Positions 40,912 through 50,061 of a stretch of 64,000 nucleotides of DNA are shown here, piece by piece. The stretch is from contig JAJEGH010000027.1 in NCBI GenBank assembly GCA_022819985.1, forward strand, positions 1 to 64,000. Direction: 5' to 3'. The position numbers were made by a program, and so were the translations under genes. Source of the stretch: Alphaproteobacteria bacterium. Lineage in GTDB: Bacteria > Pseudomonadota > Alphaproteobacteria > Bin65. The notes under the pieces were generated by a model. That model was not told the origin of the DNA and ran no database searches. It saw nothing but the letters and a program-made list of their open reading frames with translations. The stretch's first letter is position 1. Each line of letters begins with the position of its first letter.

Positions 40912-42243
40912 ATGCCGCTTCCCCCGCCCGTATCCCGTTCGTGCCGCCGGCTGTTTATGGCGGGCCTGCTCGCCTTCGCCGTGCCGGCGACGGCCGCGGC
41001 GCAACTGACCATCCGGATCGACGATCCGAACTTCGAGCCGCTGCCGATCGCCATCGTGGCGCCGCAGGCGTCCGACGACGACGAACGGTCTACCGCCGGC
41101 CGGATTGCCGGTGTCGTGACCGCAAATCTCGAGGGATCGGGCCTGTTCCGCACGATCGACCCGAGCGCGTTCGTCCAGCGCGACGGGTCGGAGGTGCTCG
41201 CGCCGCGCTTCAACGACTGGAAGGGTATCGGCGCCGAGGCACTGGTCACCGGCCGGGTCTTTCACCGGACCAACGGCGATATCCGCATCGAATTCCGGCT
41301 CTGGGACGTTGCCACCGGACGCCAGTTGGTCGGCCGCAGGCTGGAAACTGGGAGAGCCAACTGGCGCCGCCTCGCGCACAAGATGTCCGACGCCATCTAC
41401 CAGCGGCTGACCGGGGAAAACGGTTATTTCGATACGCGGGTCGTCTATGTCGCTGAATCCGGACCGGTGTTGAAACGTGTCAAACGCCTCGCAATCATGG
41501 ACCAGGACGGCGCCAACCACCGGTTTCTGACCGACGGCAGGAACCTGGTGATGACGCCGCGCTTCTCGCCCTCGGCCCAGGAAATCACCTATCTCGAATT
41601 TGTCGGCGAACAGCCGCGCGTCTACATCCTCGACATCGATTCCGGCCAGCGCGAAATCGTCGGCGAATTCGAGGGCATGACCTTCGCGCCGCGCTTCTCG
41701 CCCGACGGCAACAGGATCGTCATGTCCCTGGCGCGCGACGGCAATTCGGAGATCTACGCGATGGACCTGCGGACGCGCGCCACCGAGCGGCTGACGCGGC
41801 ACCAGGCCATCGACACCTCGCCGTCCTACTCGCCGGACGGTTCGAGGATCGTGTTCGATTCCGACCGCAGCGGGCGGCAGAAAATCTACGTCATGAACGC
41901 CGACGGCAGCGGGGTACGCCGGATCAGCAACCGGCCGGGCCGTTATGCGACGCCGGTCTGGTCGCCGCGGGGCGACCTGATCGCCTTTACCAAACTCGAA
42001 GCGGGCGCCTTCTTCATCGGCGTCATGCAGCCTGACGGCGAAGGGGAGCGCATCCTGGCCCAGGGCTATCTGGCGGAGGGTCCGACATGGGCGCCGAACG
42101 GCCGGGTGCTGATGTATTACAAGAAACCGCGCGGCGGCACGGCGCAGCTCTACTCGATCGATCTGACCGGCCGGAACGAGCGGCCGATGTCCACGCCCGA
42201 AGACGCCTCGGACCCGGCATGGTCGCCGCTGCTGGAAGACTAG
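40912..42243 (+). CDS. tolB: Tol-Pal periplasmic beta-propeller protein TolB
   Basis: A 443-residue periplasmic protein. A signal peptide ends near residue 32 ([13 protein letters not shown]). The N-terminal domain ([20 protein letters not shown]) precedes five or six WD-like TolB repeats with the [27 protein letters not shown] and [12 protein letters not shown] pattern. It starts 2 bp after tolA and interacts with Pal. Length is normal. Confidence 0.96.
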   Translation: MPLPPPVSRSCRRLFMAGLLAFAVPATAAAQLTIRIDDPNFEPLPIAIVAPQASDDDERSTAGRIAGVVTANLEGSGLFRTIDPSAFVQRDGSEVLAPRFNDWKGIGAEALVTGRVFHRTNGDIRIEFRLWDVATGRQLVGRRLETGRANWRRLAHKMSDAIYQRLTGENGYFDTRVVYVAESGPVLKRVKRLAIMDQDGANHRFLTDGRNLVMTPRFSPSAQEITYLEFVGEQPRVYILDIDSGQREIVGEFEGMTFAPRFSPDGNRIVMSLARDGNSEIYAMDLRTRATERLTRHQAIDTSPSYSPDGSRIVFDSDRSGRQKIYVMNADGSGVRRISNRPGRYATPVWSPRGDLIAFTKLEAGAFFIGVMQPDGEGERILAQGYLAEGPTWAPNGRVLMYYKKPRGGTAQLYSIDLTGRNERPMSTPEDASDPAWSPLLED

Positions 42244-42400
42244 CCTTGCGCAGCGCCGAACACCTTTTCACCGCATTTGCTCCACATTCGCGCCCAAGAT
42301 GGTTTGCAAGTTGTGCGTTGAACCTTAGAAAGGTACGCAACGAACCGATCGGGAGCCGGCGAGCCGGACGAAGATCGCGATTGGTCGAGGACATCACGTC

Positions 42401-42910
42401 ATGAAACTCAAGCATGCATTGGCCGTGTTGGCGATTGCCCTCGTGTCGGTCGGTTGCAGTGCGAAGCCGCCCAAGGACGGCGCCGCCAACAAACGGGTGA
42501 CGCAATCGGAACTGGCGCGGCCGGGGCCGGGAAAAAGCTGGCGGGAATTTACCGCGCCCTCGCGCAACGGTTACAGCGACCGCGTGTTTTTTGCGTACGA
42601 CCGCTTCGATCTCGGCAAGGATGCCCAGGCCACGATCCGGGCCTGGTCGGAATGGATGCGCGCCCACCGCGACGCCACCGTCCTGGTCGAAGGACACGCC
42701 GACGAGCGCGGGACGCGGGAATACAATCTGGGTCTCGGCGCCAAGCGCGCAACCGCGATCCGCGACATGCTGATCGCCCTCGGCGTGAATGCCCGGCGGA
42801 TCCGCACCGTCTCCTACGGCAAGGAGCGCCCCGCGGTTGCGGGCGACGACGAGGGCTCGTACCAGCAGAACCGGCGCGGCGTCGCCCGGCCGAGCACAGG
42901 CGGGGCATAG
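42401..42910 (+). CDS. pal: peptidoglycan-associated lipoprotein Pal
   Basis: A 169-residue outer-membrane lipoprotein. The lipoprotein signal ends SVGC with Cys19 as the lipidated residue. An OmpA-like peptidoglycan-binding domain covers about 60-160, with FFAYDRFDL, VLVEGHADERGTREYNLGLGAKRA and RTVSYGKERP. The 157 bp after tolB suggest its own promoter, but no convincing consensus pair was found. Confidence 0.95.
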   Translation: MKLKHALAVLAIALVSVGCSAKPPKDGAANKRVTQSELARPGPGKSWREFTAPSRNGYSDRVFFAYDRFDLGKDAQATIRAWSEWMRAHRDATVLVEGHADERGTREYNLGLGAKRATAIRDMLIALGVNARRIRTVSYGKERPAVAGDDEGSYQQNRRGVARPSTGGA

Positions 42911-42943
42911 TCTCCCCGCCGGCAGGCGGAACGGGACAGAGCC

Positions 42944-43894
42944 GTGGTAGCGAGCGTACGCCCGGCCGGGCAGGGTCCGGTCATCGCCCTGCTGCTGGGC
43001 CTCTGCGTAGCGGCAGGAGTTGCGCTGCCGGGGGCGCACGCCCAGGTATCGAACGCCCAGGTATTGAACGCCCAGGCGTCGAACGCCGATATCGACGATC
43101 TGCGCTTCCGGCTCCGCCGTCTGGAGCGGAACTTCAACGCGCTGAAGGGCGGCGACCCGGACGTGCCGTCGTCGCTGGCGGCCCGGTTCCAGAACCGTTT
43201 GAACGAGATGGAAAGGACGATCCAGACCCTGACCGGCAAGGTCGAGGATCTGATTTATCGCTTCGAGTCGCTGGAGAAGGAACGCAAGGCGTTCGAGGCG
43301 GATACCGAATATCGCATCGGCCTGCTGGAAAAGCGCGCCGGCATAAAGGGCGGTGCGGGACGGGCGCAACAAGCGCCCCGGAACGGAACGGATACCGGAA
43401 GGAATGCCGGAGCGGATGCCGGAGCGGGTGCCGAACGGCAAAGCGCCGGACGGGAGAGCGGCCGGCAGAAGGCGGCGGCGCCGGGATCGTCCCTCCTGCC
43501 GCCCGGCACGGAAAAGGAGCAGTACCGCTTTGCCATCGGCCAATTGCGGCAGGCGCGCTATGACGAGGCCGCGGCGGCGTTCCGGGAATTCCTGAAGAGC
43601 CATCCGGACGGCCAGTTTGCCGGCAATGCCTATTACTGGCTGGGCGAGACCTATTACGCGCAGCAGAATTTCCGGCTGGCGGCGATCCACTTCGCCGACG
43701 GCTTCAAGAAGTTTCCCAAACATCCCAAAGCCCCGGACAATCTGCTGAAGCTCGGGATGTCCATGGCGCATCTCAAGAAAACGAAGGAAGCCTGCGCGAG
43801 TTGGGCCGAGCTGAAGCGCCGCTATCCGTCCGCGCCGGGCTACGTCAAGCGCAAGGCGGCCCGGGAGCGCAAGAAACTTGGCTGCCGGGCCTGA
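42944..43894 (+). CDS. cpoB: cell division coordinator CpoB / YbgF
   Basis: A 316-residue periplasmic protein with a signal peptide, then a coiled coil (about 47-130: DLRFRLRRLERNFNALKGG...), a Gly/Ala-rich linker and C-terminal TPR repeats (EQYRFAIGQLRQARYDEAAAAFREFLKSHPDGQFAGNAYYWLGETYY...). Just after the signal peptide are three imperfect 15-bp repeats coding for (S/L)NAQ(V/A) units. The linker carries a second small repeat region. It ends inside the tilS start by 17 bp. Confidence 0.92.
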   Translation: MVASVRPAGQGPVIALLLGLCVAAGVALPGAHAQVSNAQVLNAQASNADIDDLRFRLRRLERNFNALKGGDPDVPSSLAARFQNRLNEMERTIQTLTGKVEDLIYRFESLEKERKAFEADTEYRIGLLEKRAGIKGGAGRAQQAPRNGTDTGRNAGADAGAGAERQSAGRESGRQKAAAPGSSLLPPGTEKEQYRFAIGQLRQARYDEAAAAFREFLKSHPDGQFAGNAYYWLGETYYAQQNFRLAAIHFADGFKKFPKHPKAPDNLLKLGMSMAHLKKTKEACASWAELKRRYPSAPGYVKRKAARERKKLGCRA

Positions 43895-45104
43895 CCCGGC
43901 CCCCTACCCGGCCCCTGACCCGGTAGGCGCGGCGGAATTCTCCCGCCTGATCGGCCGGCTCGGCCCCTTCGAACCCGCCCCGCATCTCGCCGTCGCCGTC
44001 TCCGGCGGCCGCGACAGCCTCGCCCTCGGCCTTCTGGCGCACGACTGGGCCGCCGGCCGCAACGGGCGCATCGCCGGCCTGATCGTCGATCACGGGCTGC
44101 GAAGCGGCTCCGCCGGCGAGGCGGCCCGGACACGGGAAACGCTCGGTCGGTCGGGCGTCGCCGCCGTCGTCCTGAAAGCATCGGGCCGGCCGCGGAAGAA
44201 CCTTCAGGCCTGGGCGCGCGCCACCCGATACGCGCTGATGGCGGACTGGTGCCGCGACGCCGGCGTGCTGCATCTTCTGGTGGCGCATCATCGCGACGAC
44301 CAGGCCGAAACGCTGCTCGCCAACCTGACGCGCAATGCGGGACTGCCGGGGCTGACCGGCATGGCCGCGGTGCGGGAGCTGCCGGCCTGCCGGATCGTAC
44401 GGCCCCTGCTCGGCGTGCCGCGCGACCGGCTGACGGCGACCCTCGAAGCCCGGAACGTCGCCTGGATCGACGATCCGTCGAACCGGGACCGGCGCTTCCG
44501 CCGCGTCCGCCTGCGCCGGCGGCTGGCCGCCTCCCGCGAAGGGCCGGAACTGGCGGCGCGGGCCGGCGCGGCGGGAGAGGCGCGATGGCGCTTCGAGCGC
44601 CGGGTCGCCGATCTGCTCGCAGGTTCGGTCTCCCCGGACGGCCAGCGGGCCCTTCTCGACCGCGCGGCGTTGCAACGGGCCGAACCGGAAACCGCCGCCG
44701 CCGCTCTCGCCGCGCTGATCCGCTGGATCGGCGGCGCACCGGCACCGCCCCGCATGGAGCGGCTGACGCGAACCGTGGATTGGCTGTGCGGCGAAGCCCG
44801 GCGCGGCCGCAGGACGGTCGGGAAATGCGCCATCGATCTGGACGGCGGCCGGGCGATATTGACCCCCGAATCCGGACGGAGGGACGGCGGCGCGCGCCGA
44901 AGCGGCGGGGCGGACCGCCCTGCCCTCGCACCCGCAGCATTTGCCCCCGATGCCGGTGCGCCGCCAGTCCGGGCGGCGGCGCCGAATGCCGCCGATGCTC
45001 CCTCCGCCGGCGGCTGGCAGTCGGCCGATATGCCGGGGCGCTACGCCCGGCTACGCCATGGCGCCGCTGAACCGGCGGCACGCCAAGCAGAAGAAGCGAC
45101 ATGA
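43878..45104 (+). CDS. tilS: tRNA(Ile)-lysidine synthase
   Basis: A 408-residue N-type ATP pyrophosphatase that converts C34 of the CAU-anticodon tRNA(Ile) to lysidine. The PP motif is AVSGGRDSLAL. The IVDHGLRSGSAGEA and AHHRDDQAETLLANLTRNAGLPGLTGM segments are typical. The start is a TTG within the end of cpoB, with few alternatives. The last 70 residues are Ala/Pro/Arg-rich and degenerate compared with the TilS C-terminal domain. It overlaps the next gene as ATGA. Confidence 0.9.
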   Translation: MAAGPDPAPYPAPDPVGAAEFSRLIGRLGPFEPAPHLAVAVSGGRDSLALGLLAHDWAAGRNGRIAGLIVDHGLRSGSAGEAARTRETLGRSGVAAVVLKASGRPRKNLQAWARATRYALMADWCRDAGVLHLLVAHHRDDQAETLLANLTRNAGLPGLTGMAAVRELPACRIVRPLLGVPRDRLTATLEARNVAWIDDPSNRDRRFRRVRLRRRLAASREGPELAARAGAAGEARWRFERRVADLLAGSVSPDGQRALLDRAALQRAEPETAAAALAALIRWIGGAPAPPRMERLTRTVDWLCGEARRGRRTVGKCAIDLDGGRAILTPESGRRDGGARRSGGADRPALAPAAFAPDAGAPPVRAAAPNAADAPSAGGWQSADMPGRYARLRHGAAEPAARQAEEAT

Positions 45105-45490
45105 CCGATGACAACAATGGAACACTCGACGAAAAGTTCAACGAACAGGTGCGTCTGGTCGATCGCTACCGGGACCTGCTGTACGAAATCCCGCAGATGG
45201 AGCAAGCCCTTCACGACCTCCAGACGAAAGTCGAGGACGCCCGCCGCGAGCGCCGCAGGATGGGGAAGGCCGTGATAAGCATCGCGCCGATGGCCGATGA
45301 TGCGATCGACGAAATGTTCGAAGAAATAATGCGTCAGGTCGATCACTACCGGGACCTGTTTCCCGAAATCCGGCAGATGGTGATGGCCCATCACGACCTC
45401 CAGACGAAAATCGAGGACGTCCGCCGCGAGCGCCGTGAGGTGGAGAAAGCCCTAAAAAAATTCGGCCTGCGCGCATGGATCCAGAAATGA
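45101..45490 (+). CDS. unrecognised coiled-coil protein with a 60-residue internal duplication
   Basis: A 129-residue charged helical protein that I do not recognise. Residues 8-57 and 68-117 are copies of one unit (core VDRYRDLLYEIPQM and VDHYRDLFPEIRQM, then HDLQTKVEDARRERR and HDLQTKIEDVRRERR); by hand 31 of 50 positions match. The DNA is also closely alike, with a 180-bp period, so the duplication looks recent. It has no signal peptide or membrane span. It overlaps tilS by 4 nt and precedes ftsH by 236 bp, so it is probably translated with tilS. Confidence 0.75.
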   Translation: MTDDNNGTLDEKFNEQVRLVDRYRDLLYEIPQMEQALHDLQTKVEDARRERRRMGKAVISIAPMADDAIDEMFEEIMRQVDHYRDLFPEIRQMVMAHHDLQTKIEDVRRERREVEKALKKFGLRAWIQK

Positions 45491-45633
45491 CAGGTCGTTC
45501 TCTCGCCCAGGACGCGGACGGCGTGGCGCGAGGACCGCGGCAGGCGGTAGGGGTCCATTCGCCCGTCTCCACCGGTTCCGGCGTCACGTCGATCATCGGA
45601 AGAATTATATGCCTTTCCCGACAGTTGCGCCGG

Positions 45634-45661
45634 CTGGACTCGTTCCCACATTCCCTTATCT
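45634..45661 (+). promoter_or_regulatory. candidate RpoH-type promoter of ftsH
   Basis: CTGG (45634-45637) and CTTATCT (45655-45661) are 17 bp apart, 65 bp before the ftsH start. This is close to the alphaproteobacterial RpoH pattern CTTG-N17-CYTATNT. FtsH is commonly heat-shock induced. One mismatch lies in the -35. The rest of 45491-45726 holds no other recognisable signal. Confidence 0.3.
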
Positions 45662-45726
45662 AGGGTAGACGGTCGGCCGCCGGGGCGCGCCCGTCACAAG
45701 CCTCAATCTTCGAAAGGCGCGGCTTC

Positions 45727-47658
45727 GTGAACAATTTCGGCAGAAATCTCGCCATGTGGCTGGTGATCGGCGTGCTGCTGATCGCCCTGTTCAACCTGTT
45801 CCAGGGCGGCTCCAACCGGAACGCCGCGAGCGAGATGTCCTATTCCGAATTCATCGGCCAGGTGGATGGCGGCAACGTCCGGGAAGTCGTCATCCAGGGC
45901 GAGAAGATCAAGGGCGTCCTGCGCAGCGGCCGGACCTTCGAAGTCACCAGCCCGGCGGACCCGAAGCTGGTCGAACGGCTGATCGACAAGAAAGTCGGCG
46001 TCCGCGCCGAACCGAAGGACAAGGAGATGCACCCGTTGCTCTCCATCTTCGTCTCCTGGCTGCCGATCATCCTGATTATCGCCGTGTGGATTTTCTTCAT
46101 GCGGCAGATGCAGTCCGGGACCGGCCGGGCCATGGGCTTCGGCAAGTCGCGCGCGCGCCTGCTCACCGAGCGCACCGGCCGGGTCACGTTCGAGGACGTC
46201 GCCGGCGTCGAGGAGGCCAAACAGGAAGTCGAGGAGATTGTCGAATTCCTGCGCGATCCGCAGAAGTTCCAGCGCCTGGGCGGCAAGATTCCCAAGGGCG
46301 TGCTGCTGGTCGGCCCGCCCGGCACCGGCAAGACCCTCCTTGCCCGCGCGATCGCCGGCGAGGCCAACGTGCCCTTCTTCACCATCTCCGGCTCGGACTT
46401 CGTCGAGATGTTTGTCGGCGTCGGCGCCAGCCGGGTGCGCGATATGTTCGAGCAGGGCAAGAAGAACGCGCCCTGCCTCGTCTTCATCGACGAAATCGAC
46501 GCCGTCGGCCGGCACCGCGGCGCCGGCCTGGGCGGCGGCAACGACGAGCGCGAGCAGACACTGAACCAGTTGCTGGTCGAGATGGACGGCTTCGAGGCCA
46601 ACGAAGGCGTCATCCTGATCGCCGCCACCAACCGGCCCGACGTGCTGGACCCGGCCCTGCTGCGCCCCGGCCGGTTCGACCGCCAGGTCGTGGTGCCCAA
46701 CCCGGACATCGCCGGGCGCGAGAAGATCCTCAAGGTCCACATGCGGCGCATTCCGCTGGGCCCGGACGTCAACGCCTCGGTGATCGCCCGCGGGACGCCG
46801 GGCTTCTCCGGCGCCGACCTCGCCAACCTGGTGAACGAGGCGGCGCTGCTGGCCGCCCGCAAGAACAAGCGGGTCGTCGGCATGCTCGAGCTGGAGGAGG
46901 CCAAGGACAAGGTGCTGATGGGCGCCGAGCGCCGGTCGATGGTGATGACCGAGGAAGAGAAGGAAATGACCGCCTATCACGAGGCCGGCCATGCCCTGAT
47001 CGCGGTGCACCAGGAGTATCACGACCCGCTGCACAAGGTGACCATCATCCCGCGCGGCCGCGCCCTCGGCGTGACCATGTCGCTGCCCGAGCGGGACAAG
47101 TATGCCTATGCCGAGCGCGAACTGAAGGCAAAGATCGCCATGACCTTCGGCGGGCGGATCGCCGAGGAGCTGATTTACGGCAAGGATGCGGTGACCACCG
47201 GCGCGACCAACGATATCCAGCAGGCCACCAACCTGGCGCGCAAGATGGTCACCGAGTTCGGCTTTTCCGACAAGCTGGGCCCGCTGCGCTACGAGGACAA
47301 CCAGGAAGAGGTTTTCCTCGGCCATTCCGTAACCCAGCACAAGAACGTCTCCGACAAGACCGCGGAGACGATCGACAACGAGGTCCGCCGGCTGGTCGAG
47401 GAAGGCGAGGCCACGGCGCGCGAGATCCTGACCGAGCATATCGACCAGCTGCACACGCTGGCCAACGGCCTGCTCGAATTCGAGACGCTCAGCGCCGCCG
47501 AAATCGACCAGTTGCTGAAAGGCGAGAAGATCGTCCGGCCGGACGAGAGCGACGAAGCCCAGGCGGCCCGCGAAGCCGGCCGGCCGCGGCGCACCAGCGT
47601 CCCGACCAGCAACCGCCCGGCGCCGGACCCCGGCATGGAGCCGGAACCGCAGACCTGA
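45727..47658 (+). CDS. ftsH: ATP-dependent zinc metalloprotease FtsH
   Basis: A 643-residue membrane-bound AAA+ protease that degrades misfolded membrane and regulatory proteins. TM1 spans about 9-25 and TM2 about 105-124, with the periplasmic FtsH_ext domain between. Walker A is GPPGTGKT (196-203), Walker [12 protein letters not shown], and the second region of homology ends RPGRFDRQ. The zinc site is HEAGH (418-422). GTG start with AAAGG upstream. The C-terminal tail is Pro/Arg-rich and variable. The tilS-ftsH neighbourhood is usual for alphaproteobacteria. Confidence 0.97.
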   Translation: MNNFGRNLAMWLVIGVLLIALFNLFQGGSNRNAASEMSYSEFIGQVDGGNVREVVIQGEKIKGVLRSGRTFEVTSPADPKLVERLIDKKVGVRAEPKDKEMHPLLSIFVSWLPIILIIAVWIFFMRQMQSGTGRAMGFGKSRARLLTERTGRVTFEDVAGVEEAKQEVEEIVEFLRDPQKFQRLGGKIPKGVLLVGPPGTGKTLLARAIAGEANVPFFTISGSDFVEMFVGVGASRVRDMFEQGKKNAPCLVFIDEIDAVGRHRGAGLGGGNDEREQTLNQLLVEMDGFEANEGVILIAATNRPDVLDPALLRPGRFDRQVVVPNPDIAGREKILKVHMRRIPLGPDVNASVIARGTPGFSGADLANLVNEAALLAARKNKRVVGMLELEEAKDKVLMGAERRSMVMTEEEKEMTAYHEAGHALIAVHQEYHDPLHKVTIIPRGRALGVTMSLPERDKYAYAERELKAKIAMTFGGRIAEELIYGKDAVTTGATNDIQQATNLARKMVTEFGFSDKLGPLRYEDNQEEVFLGHSVTQHKNVSDKTAETIDNEVRRLVEEGEATAREILTEHIDQLHTLANGLLEFETLSAAEIDQLLKGEKIVRPDESDEAQAAREAGRPRRTSVPTSNRPAPDPGMEPEPQT

Positions 47659-47781
47659 GCCGGGCGCCGCCGCTGCGGCAGGTCTGCGGCCTCTCTTTTT
47701 TGATCGTCGGTTCCAGTATTTTTCTCCGCTGACGCCATTCTTTCGCAGTTTTCCGCCGTTTCCCCACATCGGCCGAAAGTA

Positions 47782-47808
47782 GACCGACCGGTCTGTCTTT
47801 AGAAAAAA
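47782..47808 (-). promoter_or_regulatory. TetR-type operator-like palindrome, copy 2
   Basis: The core AGACCGACCGGTCTGTCT (47781-47798, plus strand) is an 18-bp palindrome with one mismatched pair. On the minus strand it is preceded by TTTTTTC and TAAA, matching 25 of 27 bases of the element at 467-493. It is the classic shape of a TetR/AcrR-family operator. No TetR gene is in the window; possible targets are a minus-strand transcript or an unannotated RNA. Confidence 0.45.
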
Positions 47809-47954
47809 GACACTTGACTAGGATATTTTTCACCCCCTGTCAGGACGGGCAGGACGGGGATCCAACCGGATCGGCGGACCCCGCCGCGCAGACGCTCCGG
47901 GGCGGGATCCGTCCCTCCGGCCGGAGCGGGCGCATTTCGGGCGTTGACCGCGGA

Positions 47955-47983
47955 CATATAAGGAACAAAATTGACGGTGTCAA
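47955..47983 (-). promoter_or_regulatory. near-consensus sigma-70-type promoter, minus strand
   Basis: Read on the minus strand, TTGACA (47983-47978) and TATATG (47960-47955) are separated by exactly 17 bp. It points toward the operator-like palindrome at 47.79 kb and the 3' end of ftsH, where no minus-strand gene exists. It may drive a small RNA or be fortuitous. Confidence 0.4.
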
Positions 47984-48043
47984 GGACTATTATCGAAAAA
48001 AAGGAAATATTTTGAAGACCGGCCCTGACGGTCCCCGCCGCAA

Positions 48044-48077
48044 GCGGAAGCCGGGCGGCGCCTTCGCTTTTTTTTTT
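48044..48077 (+). terminator. candidate rho-independent terminator
   Basis: GCGGAAG and CTTCGC (with one bulged G) form the stem, followed by ten Ts at 48068-48077. It stands 149 bp before hisI and 386 bp after ftsH, so it may end a short plus-strand RNA rather than the ftsH mRNA. Confidence 0.45.
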
Positions 48078-48225
48078 GCAGAGGAATCCCGGCGAAGGGG
48101 CGGTATAAAGCGGCGTGGTGGCTTGTCGGGGGGCCGCCTGTCGGGGGCGGCCGGGCGTTGCAGGAACGGACGCATCCCCCGCCAGGACGTTGCCCATAGA
48201 GCCTGCAACAGGAAGCGAGGCGGCC

Positions 48226-48606
48226 GTGGAACGGACGATCGATCGCGCATTGGCCGATTTTCAATTCAACGCCGACGGGCTGATCCCCTGCATCGCGCAG
48301 CAGCACGACAGCGGCGAAGTGCTGATGATGGCCTGGATGAACGCCGACGCCGTGCGCGAAACGCTGGCGACCCGGCTTGTGTGCTACTGGTCCCGCTCGC
48401 GCCGCAGCCTGTGGCGCAAGGGCGAGACTTCCGGCCATGTCCAGCGGCTGATCGACTTCCGCTACGACTGCGACGGCGACACCGTCCTGCTGCTGGTCGA
48501 CCAGACCGGCCCGGCCTGCCACACGAACCGCCCCAACTGTTTCTTCCGGGCCGTCCGTCCCGAGGGCATCGCCACGCTCAGCGAACCGATCCGCACGAGC
48601 GCCTGA
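48226..48606 (+). CDS. hisI: phosphoribosyl-AMP cyclohydrolase
   Basis: A 126-residue enzyme of histidine biosynthesis that opens the purine ring of PR-AMP. The pattern is DGLIPCIAQQHDSGEVLMMAWMNADAVRETLAT, YWSRSRRSLWRKGETSGH, and the metal-binding YDCDGDTVLLLVDQTGPACHTNRPNCFF. It is the stand-alone form without the HisE part. The GTG at 48226 has GGAAGCGAGG upstream. No other his gene is nearby. Confidence 0.95.
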   Translation: MERTIDRALADFQFNADGLIPCIAQQHDSGEVLMMAWMNADAVRETLATRLVCYWSRSRRSLWRKGETSGHVQRLIDFRYDCDGDTVLLLVDQTGPACHTNRPNCFFRAVRPEGIATLSEPIRTSA

Positions 48607-48693
48607 CCGGCCGGCAACGCTGCCGGGACCGGTTCGTCCGGTTTACATTGCCGGGCGGCGGGCCGATGATGGCGCCGTAACCGGAGCGAGACG

Positions 48694-49233
48694 ATGACGA
48701 CAGCAGACGCCCGCCCGCCGGTCTTCGGTGTGCATCACACCGCCTACCGCTGCCGCGACGCGGAGGAGACCCGCGCCTTCTACGAGGACAGGCTGGGCTT
48801 CCCGATGACCCTGGCGCTGGAGATCGAGGAGGAGCCCTCGACGGGCAATCCGCTCAAATACCTGCACATTTTCTTCGACATCGGCAGCCACAAGGCGGAC
48901 GAGCCCAACTATATCGCCTTCTTCGAACTGCCCGATACGCCGGCCGACGAGACCACCTTCGCCCAGAAATGGGGCTTCGACCTGCATCTCGCCATGCGGG
49001 TGGACGGACACGACGACCTGGCGGCATGGAAGAAGCGGCTGCGCGAGAACGGAATTGCGGTCAAAGGCCCGATCGACCACGGCATCTGCAGCTCGATCTA
49101 TTTCAGCGACCCGAACGGCTATGTGCTGGAATTCGCCGCCGAAAACGAAAAGGAACGCGCCGTGCTGGCGCAGGAAGCCGCAGAAGCCCGCGCCAACCTG
49201 GCGAAATGGCAGGCCTGGAAAGCGGCGCGGTGA
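48694..49233 (+). CDS. VOC (glyoxalase/dioxygenase) family protein
   Basis: A 179-residue vicinal-oxygen-chelate protein with two beta-alpha-beta-beta-beta modules. Likely metal ligands are His in FGVHHTAYRCRD, His in FDLHLAMRVDG and Glu in NGYVLEFAAE. SIYFSDPNGYVLEF is the typical C-terminal motif. The substrate is unknown; ring-cleavage dioxygenase, glyoxalase and resistance-protein functions all occur in this fold. The C-terminal 35 residues are a charged helix. Confidence 0.82.
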   Translation: MTTADARPPVFGVHHTAYRCRDAEETRAFYEDRLGFPMTLALEIEEEPSTGNPLKYLHIFFDIGSHKADEPNYIAFFELPDTPADETTFAQKWGFDLHLAMRVDGHDDLAAWKKRLRENGIAVKGPIDHGICSSIYFSDPNGYVLEFAAENEKERAVLAQEAAEARANLAKWQAWKAAR

Positions 49234-49277
49234 GGCGCCGTGTCGGTATTCGATGCGAGGCGCATCTGTCCTTGATT

Positions 49278-49298
49278 ATATGAATATTCGTGTCATAT
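49278..49298 (+). promoter_or_regulatory. operator-like inverted repeat upstream of the AbrB-VapC pair
   Basis: ATATGA and TCATAT form an inverted repeat with a 9-nt spacer, inside an AT-rich patch unlike its surroundings. TTGATT (49272-49277) and TATCCT (49296-49301) could be -35 and -10 boxes with 18-bp spacing, so the repeat would overlap the promoter. It starts 52 bp before the antitoxin ATG. Confidence 0.4.
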
Positions 49299-49329
49299 CC
49301 TAAATAAGTAAGGAATTTGGAATTTTTCC

Positions 49330-49566
49330 ATGGTCGAATCGGCAATCACGGCCAAAGGGCAGACGACTTTGCCCAAGCCCGTCCGCCGTGCGCTCGGCAT
49401 CGAGCCCGGCGACCGGGTGCGCTACGTCATCTTCGACAATAACGAAGTGCGGCTGTTGCCGGTCCGCCCGGTCTCGCGGCTGTTCGGGGCACTGAAATAC
49501 GACGGTCCGCCGGTGTCGCTCGAGGATATGGAACGCGCCATCGCCGACGGAGCAAACGATTTGTGA
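49330..49566 (+). CDS. AbrB/MazE-type antitoxin
   Basis: A 78-residue swapped-hairpin AbrB protein: ESAITAKGQTTLPKPVRRALGIEPGDRVRYVIFDNNEVRLLPV in residues 3-45, the DNA-binding domain, then a short toxin-binding tail (VSLEDMERAIADGAND). It overlaps the downstream PIN toxin start as GTGA. It most likely neutralises that toxin and represses the pair. Confidence 0.9.
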   Translation: MVESAITAKGQTTLPKPVRRALGIEPGDRVRYVIFDNNEVRLLPVRPVSRLFGALKYDGPPVSLEDMERAIADGANDL

Positions 49567-49970
49567 TCGGGCTCGATACGAATGTTCTGGTGCGCTATCT
49601 CGTCAACGACGTACCCGAACAGGCGGAAGCCGCTCGCGCGTTGCTGGAGATGCTTTCTGCGAACAATCCTGCATTCGTGTGCCGGGAAGTCGCTATCGAG
49701 CTTTGCTGGGTTCTCGAACGGAACTACAGATTCTCACGCGACCGCATAGCGACAATTCTTGAAGAACTCGTCGCTTCCGAAGAGATTCGCGTCGAGGCGG
49801 CGGATGATGTCGTCCGAGCCGCGAACGGATACCGAAGGGGCGGCGCGGGTTTTTCCGACCGGATGATCGCTGCCGCCGCCCGACGGTCCGGCGCCGACAC
49901 GCTCTTCACATTCGACCGGAAAGCGGCCCGGCTGAACGGCGCCGCCCTGCTGTCCGAAGCGAGACTGTAA
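49563..49970 (+). CDS. vapC: PIN-domain VapC-type toxin
   Basis: A 135-residue PIN ribonuclease. All four acidic positions are present: Asp in IGLDTNVLVRYLV, Glu in VAIELCWVLERNY, Asp in GFSDRMIAAAARRSG and Asp in TLFTFDRKAARL. GTG start, translationally coupled to the AbrB-type antitoxin. Length is typical. Unlike the remnant at 4.6 kb it looks intact. Confidence 0.92.
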   Translation: MIGLDTNVLVRYLVNDVPEQAEAARALLEMLSANNPAFVCREVAIELCWVLERNYRFSRDRIATILEELVASEEIRVEAADDVVRAANGYRRGGAGFSDRMIAAAARRSGADTLFTFDRKAARLNGAALLSEARL

Positions 49971-50061
49971 TCCAGCCTGCCCAGAGCATCAGGAACGCTG
50001 GGTTGGGGGAACGCTCCGGTTAAGGGCCTCCAACCCCGAATCTCAGCGACAGCGGCACCAT

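Larger units (their letters stand above)
47659..48225. other. noncoding region between ftsH and hisI with transcription signals
   Basis: No gene is supported. After ftsH there is a short GCCGC/GCGGC hairpin (about 47669-47682) followed 12 bp later by a T-run, a weak terminator. Then come a TetR-type palindrome, a near-consensus minus-strand promoter, an A-rich block (47992-48013), and a hairpin with ten Ts. These could frame one or two small RNAs, but no conserved RNA family was recognised. Locally the AT content is higher than in adjacent genes. Confidence 0.5.
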
